Part shown: piece by piece, positions 42,284-51,978 of the stretch | Layout of the letters: each line of letters starts with the position of its first letter | Numbering within the stretch: position 1 is the first letter of the stretch | Assembly: GCF_025141175.1 (NCBI RefSeq) | Contig: NZ_CP081155.1 | Span: forward strand, 1,145,001 to 1,209,000 | DNA from: Jannaschia sp. M317 | GTDB taxonomy: Bacteria; Pseudomonadota; Alphaproteobacteria; Rhodobacterales; Rhodobacteraceae | Direction: 5' to 3' | Length of the DNA stretch: 64,000 bases | Notes under the pieces: model-generated | Database searches by the model: none | Told to the model about the DNA's origin: nothing | What the model saw: only the letters and a program-made list of their open reading frames with translations | Translations under genes and position numbers: made by a program

Positions 42284-45200
42284 ATGCGTTTTTCCCGCCT
42301 GCGTCTGAACGGCTTCAAAAGCTTCGTCGACCCGACCGATCTGGTGATCGCCGACGGGCTGACCGGTGTGGTCGGCCCCAATGGCTGCGGCAAGTCGAAC
42401 CTGCTGGAGGCGCTGCGCTGGGTCATGGGCGAGAATCGCCCGACCGCCATGCGGGGTGGCGGGATGGAGGATGTGATCTTTGCCGGGGCCGCCTCGCGCC
42501 CGGCGCGCAACTTCGCTGAGGTGACGCTTGCGCTGGACAACACCCTGCGCACCGCGCCTGCCGCCTTCAACGACAGCGATGCGCTGGACGTGGTGCGGCG
42601 GATCACGCGGGATGCGGGATCGGCCTACAAGCTCAATGGCCGCGATGTGCGGGCGCGCGACGTGCAGATGCTGTTCGCCGATGCCTCGACCGGGGCGCAT
42701 TCGCCCGCGTTGGTCCGACAGGGACAGATATCCGAGCTGATCAACGCCAAACCGCAACGTCGCCGCCGCATTCTGGAAGAGGCGGCGGGGATCAGCGGTC
42801 TTTATCAGCGGCGCCACGAGGCGGAGCTGAAGCTGAACGCGACCGAGGGAAACCTGACGCGGGTGGATGACGTGGTGGAGCAGTTGGCCGCGCAACTGGC
42901 GACGCTGGCCCGGCAGGCCCGGCAGGCGGCCCGTTACCGCGAAATCGGGGCTGCGTTGCGGCAGGCCGAGGGGTCGCTGCTGTATCGCCGCTGGCAGGAG
43001 GCGGAGGCCGCGCGCGCCGCGGCGGATGCCACGCTGCGCGCCCGCCTGACGGCCGCGGCGGCGGCGGAACGGGCCGCGGTCGGGGCCGAAAAGGCACGCA
43101 TTGCCGCCGAGGAGGCTTTGCCGCCCCTGCGCGAAGAAGAGGCCGTGGCGGGCGCGATCCTGCAACGGCTGGAGGTCGGGCGCGATACCCTCAAAGAGCG
43201 CGAGGCCCAGGCCCGCGCCACGGTCGATCGGCTGTCGGCGGCCATCGACCGCCTGGCCCGTGACGCGGAGCGGGAGGCAGGTCTGAACGAGGACGCGCGC
43301 GCGACCACGGCGCGCCTGCAGGCAGAGGACGCGACTTTGCAGGCGGCGGCCGACGGGCAAGAGACCGCGCTGTCTGCGGCCCAGGCCGAGGCCCACGAGG
43401 CCGCCCGCGTCCTGTCGGAGCGGGAGGAGGAGCTGTCGATCCTGACCGAAGACCTGGCCCGGTTGTCGGCGCGCCACCAATCCGTAACGAGGCTGGCCGA
43501 GGATGCGGCCAGGCGTCTGGATCGCGTGACCGCCGCCCGTGCCACGGCGCAGGCGCAGGCCGACGCCGCGCGTCGGGCCCTGGCCGAGGCGGAGGCGGCG
43601 CAGGGTGCGGTGCAGGCCGATCTGACCCGCGCGCAGGATGCGGCCGTGGCCACCGACGCGGCCTTGTCCGCAGCCGAGATGGCACGCGAAGCGGCCCAGG
43701 ACCGCGAGGCGGCGGCGCGCACCGAACGGGCCGAGGCAGAGGGGGTGGCAGGCACCTTGGGTGCAGAGGTCAGCGCCCTGGCCAACCTGCTCAACCGGGA
43801 CACCGGCGAGGGAGAGCCGCTTCTGGATCGTCTGACCGTGGCCCCTGGCTATGAGGCGGCCTTGGGCGCGGTCTTTGGCGAGGACCTGAGATCAAGCGAA
43901 ATCGGCCTGACCGAGATGGAGGAGGCGGGCTGGGCCAGTCTGCCCCCCTACGACCGCACCGCCCCCTTGCCCGAGGGGATCGCGCCGCTGGCCACCCATG
44001 TGACCGCCCCCGAGGTGCTGACGCGGGCGCTGGGGCAGGTGGGCCTGGTGAAACCCGAAGAGGCGGCGCAGATGCAGCCCTTGTTGCAACCGGGGCAGGC
44101 TTTGGTGTCGCTGCGCGGGGATCTTTGGCGCTGGGACGGGTTCCGCGCCACGGCAGAGGCAGCCCCCTCGGCGGCGGCCCTGCGGTTGCAGCAGATGAAC
44201 CGCCTGACGTCGCTGCGGCAGGATCTGGAAGAGGCGACGGCCCGCGCAGATGGCACGCGCGCCGCCCATGACGCGCTGGGCCGCGATCTGGCGCGGGCCA
44301 AGACCGCCGAGGGGGCCGCACGGGACGCCCGCCGCACCGCCGACCGCGCCCTGACCGATGCGCAGCGCAGCCTGGCCCAGGCCGAAGGGGCCAGGAACGT
44401 CGCCGGATCCCGGTTGGAGTCGGCGCAGATGGCGGTTGCCCGCCACGACGCCGAGATGTTGGAAGCCCGCGAGGCCCAGGCCGAAGCAGAGGCCGCGCGC
44501 CGGGATTTGGCCCCGCTGGACGGGGCGCGCCTGGCCTTGGAGACGATCCGCACCACGGTCGAGGCCGCACGCATGGCGATGATGGCGCTGCGGGCGCAGG
44601 CCGATGAGGTCAAGCGCGAGGCGGCCGCACGGGATCGGCGGCTGGGCGAGATCGCGAAGGAGCGGGCCTCCTGGCAGACCCGGCTCGACAATGCGGGCGC
44701 GCAATTGGCCGATCTGACCGCGCGGCGCACCTCCACCCAGGCAGAACTGGACGCCGCCCGCGACCTGCCGGAGGCGCTGGCCACCGAGCGTGCCGCGCTG
44801 AGCGCCGAGATCGAAAAGGCCGAAGCCCGCCGTACGGCTGCAACCGACGCCCGCGCGGGGGCTGAAGGGGCCAGCCGTGACGCCGTCCAGGCCGCCCGTG
44901 ACGCGGAGCGCGCGGCGGGCGAAGCGCGGGAGGCGCGCGCCCGCGCCGAGGCACGCCTGGATGCCGCGGGCGAGACTTTGGCCTATGCCGAAGACCGGAT
45001 CGACGAGGCGCTGGACTGCACGCCCGCCGAGCTGCGCGCCGCGCTGGACCTGGACCCCGATGCGATGCCCCCCGTCGAGACGATCGAGGCGGAGGTGACG
45101 CGCCTGAAGCGGCAGCGCGACGCGCTGGGTGCGGTAAACCTGCGCGCCGAGGAAGACGCCCGCGAGGTGCAGGCGGAACACGATCTGCTGGTCAGCGAAA

Positions 45201-45745
45201 AGGCCGACCTGGAACAGGCCGTGTCAGAGCTGCGCGCAGGCATTGCCGCGCTCAACAAAGAAGGGCGGCAGCGCTTGCTGGACGCCTTCGAGACGGTGAA
45301 CACCAACTTTTCGATGTTGTTCCGGCACTTGTTCCAGGGCGGCGAGGCCCGTCTGGCCCTGGTCGAAAGCGACGACCCCCTGGAGGCGGGACTGGAGATC
45401 ATGTGCCAGCCACCGGGCAAGAAGCTGTCGACGCTGAGCCTGTTGTCCGGGGGCGAACAGACGCTGACCGCGCTGGCGCTGATCTTCGCCGTCTTTCTGG
45501 CCAACCCGGCCCCGATCTGTGTTCTGGACGAGGTGGACGCGCCACTGGATGACGCGAACGTTACGCGGTTCTGCGACATGCTGGACGAAATGACCCGCCG
45601 CACCGACACCCGGTTCCTGATCATCACCCATCACGCGGTGACCATGGCCCGGATGGACCGGCTGTTCGGGGTGACCATGGTCGAGCAGGGGGTGAGCCAG
45701 CTTGTGTCCGTCGACCTAAAGAAGGCCGAGGCGCTGGTCGCCTGA
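42284..45745 (+). CDS. smc: Chromosome segregation SMC ATPase
   Basis: A 1153-residue SMC, the core of the condensin-like complex that organises and separates chromosomes. Walker A GPNGCGKSN has Lys37. Coiled-coil arms (about 170-500 and 640-1000, very rich in Ala, Glu, Arg) flank a hinge near residues 510-630 (GYEAALGAVFGEDL). The C-terminal head has the signature LSLLSGGEQTL near 1051 and Walker B CVLDEVDAPLDDAN near 1080. ScpA and ScpB are not in the window. A TTGACG at 42251 lies close upstream. Confidence 0.96.
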   Translation: MRFSRLRLNGFKSFVDPTDLVIADGLTGVVGPNGCGKSNLLEALRWVMGENRPTAMRGGGMEDVIFAGAASRPARNFAEVTLALDNTLRTAPAAFNDSDALDVVRRITRDAGSAYKLNGRDVRARDVQMLFADASTGAHSPALVRQGQISELINAKPQRRRRILEEAAGISGLYQRRHEAELKLNATEGNLTRVDDVVEQLAAQLATLARQARQAARYREIGAALRQAEGSLLYRRWQEAEAARAAADATLRARLTAAAAAERAAVGAEKARIAAEEALPPLREEEAVAGAILQRLEVGRDTLKEREAQARATVDRLSAAIDRLARDAEREAGLNEDARATTARLQAEDATLQAAADGQETALSAAQAEAHEAARVLSEREEELSILTEDLARLSARHQSVTRLAEDAARRLDRVTAARATAQAQADAARRALAEAEAAQGAVQADLTRAQDAAVATDAALSAAEMAREAAQDREAAARTERAEAEGVAGTLGAEVSALANLLNRDTGEGEPLLDRLTVAPGYEAALGAVFGEDLRSSEIGLTEMEEAGWASLPPYDRTAPLPEGIAPLATHVTAPEVLTRALGQVGLVKPEEAAQMQPLLQPGQALVSLRGDLWRWDGFRATAEAAPSAAALRLQQMNRLTSLRQDLEEATARADGTRAAHDALGRDLARAKTAEGAARDARRTADRALTDAQRSLAQAEGARNVAGSRLESAQMAVARHDAEMLEAREAQAEAEAARRDLAPLDGARLALETIRTTVEAARMAMMALRAQADEVKREAAARDRRLGEIAKERASWQTRLDNAGAQLADLTARRTSTQAELDAARDLPEALATERAALSAEIEKAEARRTAATDARAGAEGASRDAVQAARDAERAAGEAREARARAEARLDAAGETLAYAEDRIDEALDCTPAELRAALDLDPDAMPPVETIEAEVTRLKRQRDALGAVNLRAEEDAREVQAEHDLLVSEKADLEQAVSELRAGIAALNKEGRQRLLDAFETVNTNFSMLFRHLFQGGEARLALVESDDPLEAGLEIMCQPPGKKLSTLSLLSGGEQTLTALALIFAVFLANPAPICVLDEVDAPLDDANVTRFCDMLDEMTRRTDTRFLIITHHAVTMARMDRLFGVTMVEQGVSQLVSVDLKKAEALVA

Positions 45746-45784
45746 CGCTTGACCGCCTGGGGGTGGGTGCCGCACGGTTCGCGT

Positions 45785-46249
45785 ATGAGGATACCTTTTG
45801 CCATTTGCGCCGCCGTGCTGCTCTGCCCGGCCCCCGCCGCTGCGCAGGATGTGTCCGCGGCCAACCCGAAAAGCATCGTGCAGGCGATGCAGGCCCATGG
45901 ATTTGCGGTCGAGGCGTCGCGCGATGAGGACGGATCGCCACTTCTGACGTCGCGCACCTCTGACAGCAACTTCGAGGTCTATTTCTACGGCTGCACCTCC
46001 GGCACTGCCTGCGAATCGCTGGAATTCTGGGCCGGCTATCGTCTGGAGGTGCCGGTGAGTGCAAAGGTGATGAACGACTGGAACCGGGACAAGCGGTTTG
46101 CCACTGCCTTTGTCAACGGCGATGGAAATCCGGGCATTCGCATGGATCTGATCGCCCCGGGTGCAGGCATCAGTCGGGAAAGCTTTGCCCTGACGCTCGA
46201 TTTTTGGCGGTTGCAGGTTGAAGAGTTCGAGGACCTCATCAATTGGTAG
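45785..46249 (+). CDS. Exported YbjN-domain protein
   Basis: A 154-residue protein. The signal peptide MRIPFAICAAVLLCPAPAAA is followed by a YbjN-type domain: IVQAMQAHGFAVE near the start, FYGCTSGTACESLEFWAGY with a cysteine pair, then MNDWNRDKRFATAFVNGDG. The domain is common in bacteria, is related to type III chaperone folds and has no settled function. It lies 39 bases after smc and 28 bases before the transglutaminase gene. Confidence 0.85.
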   Translation: MRIPFAICAAVLLCPAPAAAQDVSAANPKSIVQAMQAHGFAVEASRDEDGSPLLTSRTSDSNFEVYFYGCTSGTACESLEFWAGYRLEVPVSAKVMNDWNRDKRFATAFVNGDGNPGIRMDLIAPGAGISRESFALTLDFWRLQVEEFEDLINW

Positions 46250-46277
46250 CCTCCGCCCCTGACCGGAAGGCCATCGC

Positions 46278-47054
46278 ATGAAACTGACTATCGAAGCGGG
46301 ACTCTCCTACCAGTTGGAGACCGCCTCCGACCTGTTGCTTCAGATCGAGGTGGCGCGAATGTCTGGGCAGGAGTTCGAAAACGATGCCCTGTTCACCACA
46401 TCCGTTGACGGCTTTCGCCGTGTGGCCGGGGCCGAGGCGCTGGGCAAACGGGCCTGGATGCGCGCCGAAGGATTGTTGGAAGTGACCTACAAGGCCGAGG
46501 TCGAGGTCAATCGCCCCGATCCGCCGCTGGCCGCAATGCAGGCCGCCGCGCCGCGCAGCCTGACCGCAGAGGCGACGAATTTCCTGATGCCCTCGCGGTA
46601 TTGTCCGTCAGACGAATTCGATGCCTTTGTGGCGGCCGAGTTCGAAGGGCTGACGGGGGGCAAGCTGATCGTCGCGCAGCGCGACTGGATCGAGGACTCA
46701 TTCAGTTATGTCCCAGGTGCCAGCGGCCCGAACACCACCGCGCGCGAAACCTTTGTTCAGCGGCAAGGGGTCTGTCGGGACTATGCGCATGTGATGATTT
46801 CCATGGCGCGGGCTGCGGGCATCCCCGCGCGAATGGCCAGCGTCTATGCACCCTATGTCGATCCGCCCGACTTTCATGCCGTGGCCGAAGTCTGGCTGGA
46901 GGATGCCTGGCATCTGGTCGATGCGACCGGCATGGCCCGCGCCAGCGAAATGGCGGTGATCGGGGTCGGTCGGGATGCGGCAGAGGTGTCATTCCTGACG
47001 ACCTTCGGCCTGGCCGAGATGATGTATCAGAAGGTCAGCGTCACCGCCGGCTAG
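46278..47054 (+). CDS. Transglutaminase-like cysteine protease family protein
   Basis: A 258-residue protein. The catalytic triad is visible as Cys in RQGVCRDYAHVMISMARAAG, His in PPDFHAVAEVWLED, and Asp in VDATGMA. The N-terminal 100 residues form the beta domain usual in this bacterial family. No signal peptide is seen, so it is probably cytoplasmic. Bacterial members act as proteases or amidases more often than cross-linkers; the substrate is unknown. Its stop and the convergent ROK gene's stop share CTAG. Confidence 0.88.
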   Translation: MKLTIEAGLSYQLETASDLLLQIEVARMSGQEFENDALFTTSVDGFRRVAGAEALGKRAWMRAEGLLEVTYKAEVEVNRPDPPLAAMQAAAPRSLTAEATNFLMPSRYCPSDEFDAFVAAEFEGLTGGKLIVAQRDWIEDSFSYVPGASGPNTTARETFVQRQGVCRDYAHVMISMARAAGIPARMASVYAPYVDPPDFHAVAEVWLEDAWHLVDATGMARASEMAVIGVGRDAAEVSFLTTFGLAEMMYQKVSVTAG

Positions 47055-48244
47055 GCGATGGCCAGCCCGGCGTGGGTGTCGAGCAGGAACTGCGAGGCGA
47101 TGGGCCCGCTGGCAGCCCCGATGGCGCGGGCCCCCAGGCCGATGGTGCCCGGTTCGATGCGGGGCGGGATCAGGCCGCGGATGTCCTGGTTCACGACGTA
47201 GCGGCGGGTCCGTTCGACCAGTTCAGCGCGGATTTCGGGCGGGAACGCCCCGTCGATCAGCACCGCCTCAAAATCGATGACGGCACAGATCGACAGGCAA
47301 GCGCGCGCCAATTCCTGCGCGGCCTGGCCTAGCCAGGGATCGACGTGGCGGGTCAGACCGCTCCAATCCTGGGGCTGATGCCAGAGCTGGCTTATATCCA
47401 GCTCCGATTCGCGCAGCCTCTGTTCGAGGACATGGATCGAGGCGGTGTCGACCAGTTGCAGGCTTTCGCCCAACGGGCCCAACGTCGGCAGCGAACCCAA
47501 GGCGCCCGCATTGCCCTGACGCCCCTCATAGACGGAATGGTTCAGAACGACGCCGCCGCCCACGTAGGCCCCGACAAAGAAATAGGCGTAGTCGCGGAAT
47601 TCCTTGCCGCGCCCAAACACCTGTTCGGCCTGACAGGCGGCCGTCGCGTCGTTGATGATGGTGGCGGGCAGGTCGGTGATCTCGCTTGCGCGGGTTTTCA
47701 TGTCGATCCCCGCCCAGGGTGCGAAAAACGCCAACCTGGGCGAGTCGTCGCGCCCGATCTGCATCTCGAACGGAGCCGCGACGCCGATGCCGCACAGACG
47801 TGCGCGCTGGGCCGTGGTCAAGGTCGTCGCGATCTCGGTGGTGCTTTGGGCGAGAAAGGCAAAGACCTCCTCGGGGAGGGGGCGGGCATAGCGCAGGCTG
47901 CGGGCGTCGCGGACCGCACCGCCCAGGTCCAGCAGAACCAGATCGGCAGAGCGGCGGCCGATCTTCAAGCCCCAACTCAGTGCCCCATCCGGGTAAAGCC
48001 GCATCGGCAGTGAGGGTTTCCCGATCTTGCCGCGCACCGGGTCGCCCCGTTCCAGCAGGCCATCCGCCTCCAGCCGTTTCAGGATCGCCGAGACGGTGGG
48101 CGGGGACAGGCCCGCGCGGCGCGCCAGCTCGCTTGCGGGCAGAGCACCATTGCGTTGCAGCAGCGACAGAAGCAGCCGTTCGTTGTGATTCCTGACGCCT
48201 CGCTGGCTGAGGCCGGAAGAGAAGGTGGTGGCGGCGTCGGTCAT
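47051..48244 (-). CDS. ROK-family transcriptional regulator of the frc sugar operon
   Basis: A 397-residue regulator. The N-terminal winged helix (GALPASELARRAGLSPPTVS, residues 33-52) precedes a ROK sugar-kinase fold. The phosphate/sugar Asp region is IINDATAACQAEQVFG. The sugar-binding motif that normally reads GxxGExGH is GNAGALGSLP, lacking the His, and no zinc-binding Cys cluster is seen, so kinase activity is unlikely. It is divergent from frcB with a palindromic site (48292-48316) between them, matching FrcR-type control. The sugar effector is inferred. Confidence 0.9.
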   Translation of the reverse strand: MTDAATTFSSGLSQRGVRNHNERLLLSLLQRNGALPASELARRAGLSPPTVSAILKRLEADGLLERGDPVRGKIGKPSLPMRLYPDGALSWGLKIGRRSADLVLLDLGGAVRDARSLRYARPLPEEVFAFLAQSTTEIATTLTTAQRARLCGIGVAAPFEMQIGRDDSPRLAFFAPWAGIDMKTRASEITDLPATIINDATAACQAEQVFGRGKEFRDYAYFFVGAYVGGGVVLNHSVYEGRQGNAGALGSLPTLGPLGESLQLVDTASIHVLEQRLRESELDISQLWHQPQDWSGLTRHVDPWLGQAAQELARACLSICAVIDFEAVLIDGAFPPEIRAELVERTRRYVVNQDIRGLIPPRIEPGTIGLGARAIGAASGPIASQFLLDTHAGLAIA

Positions 48245-48291
48245 GACAAGCCTTTTGCACGTCCTATGTCAAAACCTACAGAGGGGAACCG

Positions 48292-48316
48292 AGTTAGTAA
48301 AGAAAACAAACTAACT
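48292..48316 (+). promoter_or_regulatory. Palindromic operator between the ROK gene and frcB
   Basis: AGTTAGT (48292-48298) and ACTAACT (48310-48316) are perfect 7-base arms around an A-rich 11-base spacer, and TTGACA follows at 48319-48324. The site is a likely ROK repressor target that would block the frcB promoter. Confidence 0.65.
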
Positions 48317-48322
48317 AATTGA

Positions 48323-48376
48323 CAGCCCCCCATCGGGGCTGGCATTGGAGGAGGCACAGGCAGGGAGAGCCTGTGC
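48323..48376 (+). promoter_or_regulatory. Two hairpins in the frcB leader
   Basis: CAGCCCC-CCATC-GGGGCTG (48323-48341) and GCACAGGC-AGGGAGA-GCCTGTGC (48354-48376) are both perfect stems ahead of the frcB ribosome-binding site. They may influence message stability or attenuation. Confidence 0.4.
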
Positions 48377-48426
48377 AGAATTTATCGCCGCTTCGATCCG
48401 GCAAAACGTTCTCGGGAGGAACACAG

Positions 48427-49455
48427 ATGACCAAGACACTGCTCGCCACGACTGCTACCGCCGCCGCGCTCGCCCTGTCCGGCGGGGCTGCCATGGCCGA
48501 CGGCCACGGCGTTTCCGCGTGCCTGATCACCAAGACCGACACGAACCCCTTTTTCGTCAAGATGCGCGAAGGGGCCGAGGCTGCTGCCGCCGAGAATGGC
48601 GTGACGCTGCGGTCCTATGCCGGTCAGGTCGACGGCGACCACGAAACGCAGGTTGCCGCGATCGAGACCTGCATCCTGGACGGTGCGTCCGGCATTCTGA
48701 TCACCGCCTCTGACACGTCGTCCATTGTCGGGGCCGTCACCCAGGCCCGTGACGCGGGTCTGCTGGTCATCGCGCTGGATACGCCGCTGGATCCGATCGA
48801 CGCCGCCGATGCCACCTTTGCCACCGACAACTTCCTTGCCGGAGAGCTGATCGGTCAGTGGGCCGCCGCCTCCTTGGGGGATGCCGCCGCCGACGCCAAG
48901 ATCGCGATGCTTGACCTGGCTGTCAGCCAACCGACCGTCGGTGTGCTGCGCGACCAGGGGTTCCTGCAGGGCTTTGGCATCGATCTGGCCGACCCGAACG
49001 TGAACGGTGACGAGGACGATCCGCGTATCGTCGGCAACGACGTCACCCAGGGCAACGAAGAAGGTGGCCGCCGCGCGATGGAGAACCTCCTCGCTGTCGA
49101 TCCCGAGATCAACGTCGTCTACACCATCAACGAACCCGCCGCCGCCGGCGCCTATGAGGCGCTGAAGTCCATCGGGCGCGAAAACGACGTTCTGATCGTG
49201 TCGGTCGACGGCGGTTGCCCCGGTGTTCAGAACATCTCCGACGGCGTGATCGGGGCCACCTCGCAGCAGTATCCCCTGCTGATGGCGTCCAAGGGCATCG
49301 AGGCGATTGCCGCCTTCGCCGCCGACGGCACCCTGCCTGAAAAGACACCGGGCAAAGAGTTCACGGACACCGGCGTGGCACTGGTCACCGGAGCCCCCGT
49401 CGACGGTGTGGCGAGCATCTCGATCGAAGAGGGCATGGACCTCTGCTGGGGCTGA
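48427..49455 (+). CDS. frcB: Periplasmic sugar-binding protein of an ABC importer (fructose type)
   Basis: A 342-residue binding protein with a signal peptide ([20 protein letters not shown], then AAMADG). The periplasmic-binding-protein type 1 fold shows [19 protein letters not shown] near the start and [17 protein letters not shown] later. The N-P-F-F substrate-contact pattern is that of ribose/fructose binders. GGGAGGA precedes the ATG at 48427. It is the first gene of frcBCAK. Fructose is the best guess, by analogy with rhizobial FrcB; ribose or mannose are possible. Confidence 0.92.
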   Translation: MTKTLLATTATAAALALSGGAAMADGHGVSACLITKTDTNPFFVKMREGAEAAAAENGVTLRSYAGQVDGDHETQVAAIETCILDGASGILITASDTSSIVGAVTQARDAGLLVIALDTPLDPIDAADATFATDNFLAGELIGQWAAASLGDAAADAKIAMLDLAVSQPTVGVLRDQGFLQGFGIDLADPNVNGDEDDPRIVGNDVTQGNEEGGRRAMENLLAVDPEINVVYTINEPAAAGAYEALKSIGRENDVLIVSVDGGCPGVQNISDGVIGATSQQYPLLMASKGIEAIAAFAADGTLPEKTPGKEFTDTGVALVTGAPVDGVASISIEEGMDLCWG

Positions 49456-49532
49456 TCGCCTGATCCTCTGACACTGGCAAGGCGGCGCGTGATCGGCCGC
49501 CTTGCCGCATATCGACCGAAAAGGGGGGAGCC

Positions 49533-50615
49533 ATGCCGTCCGGCACCGACAACTACGAAGCTGCGAGCAACAAGGCGGAAAGCGTCGCACAGTTCGCCGA
49601 TGCGCGCCGTGGCTTGCTGGCGAAACTGCAGCATGCGCTGCACGTCAATCCGGCCCTGGTGCCGCTTTTCGTGCTGCTGGTGTCCATCATCGTGTTCGGG
49701 CTGTTGCTCGGCTCGCGCTTCTTCAGCCCCTTCGCTATGACCTTGATCCTGCAACAGGTGCAGATCGTGGGCATTGTCGCAGCCGCCCAATCGCTGGTGA
49801 TCCTGACCGCAGGTATCGATCTGAGCGTGGGGGCCATCGCGGTCATCTCTTCGGTGATCATGGGGCAATTCACCTTTCGCTATGGCATTCCCGTCGAAAT
49901 TTCGGTCGCCTGCGGCCTGATCTTTGGCACGGCCATCGGTGCGCTGAACGGCTGGCTGGTGGCGCGCATGAAGCTGCCGCCGTTCATCGTGACGCTGGGC
50001 ATGTGGCAGATCGTGCTGGCTGCGAACTTCCTCTATTCCGCCAACGAGACGATCCGAAGTCAGGAGATCGAGGCCGAGGCCCCGCTGCTGCAATTCCTGG
50101 GCACGACCTTCAAGATCGGCGCGGATGAAACCGGCCGCGGGGGCGCCACCTTTACCTATGGCGTGATCGCGATGGTGCTGATCGTGGTCCTGCTGGCCTA
50201 TGCCCTGCGGCAGACGGCCTGGGGCCGCCATGTCTACGCCACCGGCGACGACCCGGAGGCCGCGCAGCTGTCGGGCGTCAACGTGACCGCGACGCTGATT
50301 TCCGTCTATGCGCTAACCGGGTTTATCTGCGCCATCGCCGGCTGGGCCCTGATCGGTCGTATCGGCAGCGTCAGCCCGACCTCGGGCCAGCTGCTCAATA
50401 TCGAAAGCATCACGGCCGTGGTGATCGGGGGGATCTCTCTGTTCGGCGGGCGTGGCTCGATCATGGGCACCTTCTTTGGCGCGCTGATCGTCGGGGTCTT
50501 TACCCTGGGCCTGCGGTTGGCTGGGGCGGATGCCCAGTGGACCTACCTGTTGATTGGCGTTCTCATCATCGCGGCGGTGGCCGTGGATCAATGGATCAGA
50601 AAGGTGTCGGCATGA
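49533..50615 (+). CDS. frcC: Sugar ABC transporter permease (CUT2, fructose type)
   Basis: A 360-residue inner-membrane permease with 8-10 helices. The hallmark LTAGIDLSVGAIAVISS lies near residue 90. LPPFIVTLGMWQI and AVVIGGISLFGGRGSIMGT are the CUT2 coupling regions. A polar N-terminal extension of about 45 residues precedes the first helix. AAGGGGGGAG is the ribosome-binding site. The stop overlaps the frcA start as ATGA. Confidence 0.94.
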   Translation: MPSGTDNYEAASNKAESVAQFADARRGLLAKLQHALHVNPALVPLFVLLVSIIVFGLLLGSRFFSPFAMTLILQQVQIVGIVAAAQSLVILTAGIDLSVGAIAVISSVIMGQFTFRYGIPVEISVACGLIFGTAIGALNGWLVARMKLPPFIVTLGMWQIVLAANFLYSANETIRSQEIEAEAPLLQFLGTTFKIGADETGRGGATFTYGVIAMVLIVVLLAYALRQTAWGRHVYATGDDPEAAQLSGVNVTATLISVYALTGFICAIAGWALIGRIGSVSPTSGQLLNIESITAVVIGGISLFGGRGSIMGTFFGALIVGVFTLGLRLAGADAQWTYLLIGVLIIAAVAVDQWIRKVSA

Positions 50616-51382
50616 GCACCCCCGTTTTGCAAGCCCGAGGCCTGGTCAAACGCTATGGCAAGGTCACCGCGCTGGACAATTGCGATTTCGATCTGCACGC
50701 CGGAGAGATCGTGGCCGTCATCGGTGACAACGGCGCGGGGAAATCATCGCTGATCAAGGCGATGTCCGGGGCCGTCGTCCCAGACGAAGGCGAGATCCTG
50801 CTGGAGGGCAAGCCGATCCGCTTTAATTCGCCCACGGACGCCCGGCAGGTCGGAATCGAGACCGTCTACCAGACCCTCGCCATGTCGCCCGCCCTGTCGA
50901 TTGCCGACAACATGTTCATGGGGCGAGAATTGCGCCGCCCCGGTTGGCGCGGCCAGTTCCTGCGACAACTGGACCGGCCCCGCATGGAGAAGGTCGCGCG
51001 CGAAAAGCTGTCGGAGCTGGGTCTGATGACGATCCAGAACATCAATCAGGCGGTCGAGACGCTGTCGGGTGGCCAGCGGCAGGGTGTCGCCGTGGCGCGC
51101 GCCGCCGCCTTCGGGTCCAAGGTCATCATCCTGGACGAGCCGACCGCCGCACTGGGCGTCAAGGAAAGCCGCCGCGTGCTGGAGCTGATCCTGGATGTCC
51201 GGTCGCGCGGGATTCCCATCGTGCTGATCTCGCACAACATGCCCCATGTGTTCGAGGTCGCGGACCGGATTCACGTGCACCGGTTGGGCAAGCGGCTGTG
51301 CGTCATCGACCCGAAGGATTACACGATGTCCGATGCCGTGGCCTTCATGACCGGCGCGAAAGAGGCCCCACTTGCCGCCTGA
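50612..51382 (+). CDS. frcA: Sugar ABC transporter ATP-binding protein (single domain)
   Basis: A 256-residue ATPase. Walker A is GDNGAGKSS with Lys44. The signature is LSGGQRQGVAVARA, Walker B is VIILDEPTAALG, and the switch histidine is in LISHNM. CUT2 systems usually carry a double-length ATPase, but the Frc type has one domain, as here, so it probably works as a homodimer. It overlaps frcC by 4 bases and frcK by 11. Confidence 0.94.
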   Translation: MSTPVLQARGLVKRYGKVTALDNCDFDLHAGEIVAVIGDNGAGKSSLIKAMSGAVVPDEGEILLEGKPIRFNSPTDARQVGIETVYQTLAMSPALSIADNMFMGRELRRPGWRGQFLRQLDRPRMEKVAREKLSELGLMTIQNINQAVETLSGGQRQGVAVARAAAFGSKVIILDEPTAALGVKESRRVLELILDVRSRGIPIVLISHNMPHVFEVADRIHVHRLGKRLCVIDPKDYTMSDAVAFMTGAKEAPLAA

Positions 51383-51974
51383 CGCCCGGATCGCCGCGAT
51401 AGCGGACCGGATCGCCGAACGGCCCGGTGCGCGGTTGCTGATCGCCGTGGTGGGGCCGCCTGCCTCGGGCAAATCGACCATCGCCGAGGGCCTCGTGGAT
51501 CATCTGGGCCCCGATGCGGTGCTGATGCCGATGGACGGGTTCCACATGGACGACCGGGTGCTGGAGGCGCGGGGTCTGCGTCCGCGCAAGGGCGCGCCGG
51601 AGACATTCGATCACGCGGGCCTGTCCCGAGCGCTGGACGCCGTTCGGCGCGGGGAGGAGGTCTTCGTGCCGGTCTTCGACCGCTCCCGCGAGATTGCCAT
51701 CGCGGGCGCGCAGGTCATCGCACCTGAGGCCCGCGTCGTGGTGGTGGAGGGGAACTGGCTGCTGCTCGACCGGCCGGGTTGGCGCGACCTGGGGCCTTGG
51801 GATCTGACCATTCGCTTGGAGACACCCGAGGCAGAGCTGCGCCGTCGGCTGGAAGATCGCTGGCGCAACCTGCCGGAGGCCGAGGCGCGCGCCAAGATCG
51901 ACGGCAATGACCTGCCCAACGCGCAGGTGGTCGCCGCCGAGTCCCGTCCGGCGGATGTCGTGCTGACCGACTGA
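51372..51974 (+). CDS. frcK: FrcK-type P-loop kinase (uridine/pantothenate-kinase-like)
   Basis: A 200-residue kinase. Walker A is GPPASGKST with Lys34. MPMDGFHMDDRVLEARG is the uridine-kinase-like substrate loop, and VVVVEGNWLLLDRPGW is the Walker B region, followed by RRRLEDRW as lid. By position it is the frcK of frc operons. It is assumed to phosphorylate the imported sugar or a related metabolite, but that is unproven. TTG at 51372 is the only sensible start and lies inside frcA, so translation is coupled. Confidence 0.85.
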   Translation: MPPDARIAAIADRIAERPGARLLIAVVGPPASGKSTIAEGLVDHLGPDAVLMPMDGFHMDDRVLEARGLRPRKGAPETFDHAGLSRALDAVRRGEEVFVPVFDRSREIAIAGAQVIAPEARVVVVEGNWLLLDRPGWRDLGPWDLTIRLETPEAELRRRLEDRWRNLPEAEARAKIDGNDLPNAQVVAAESRPADVVLTD

Positions 51975-51978
51975 CCGG

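Noticed and set aside
42934..45627. Several long minus-strand frames across smc
   Set aside because: They are Ser/Arg/Ala-rich mirror frames of the repetitive coiled-coil codons, with no motifs.
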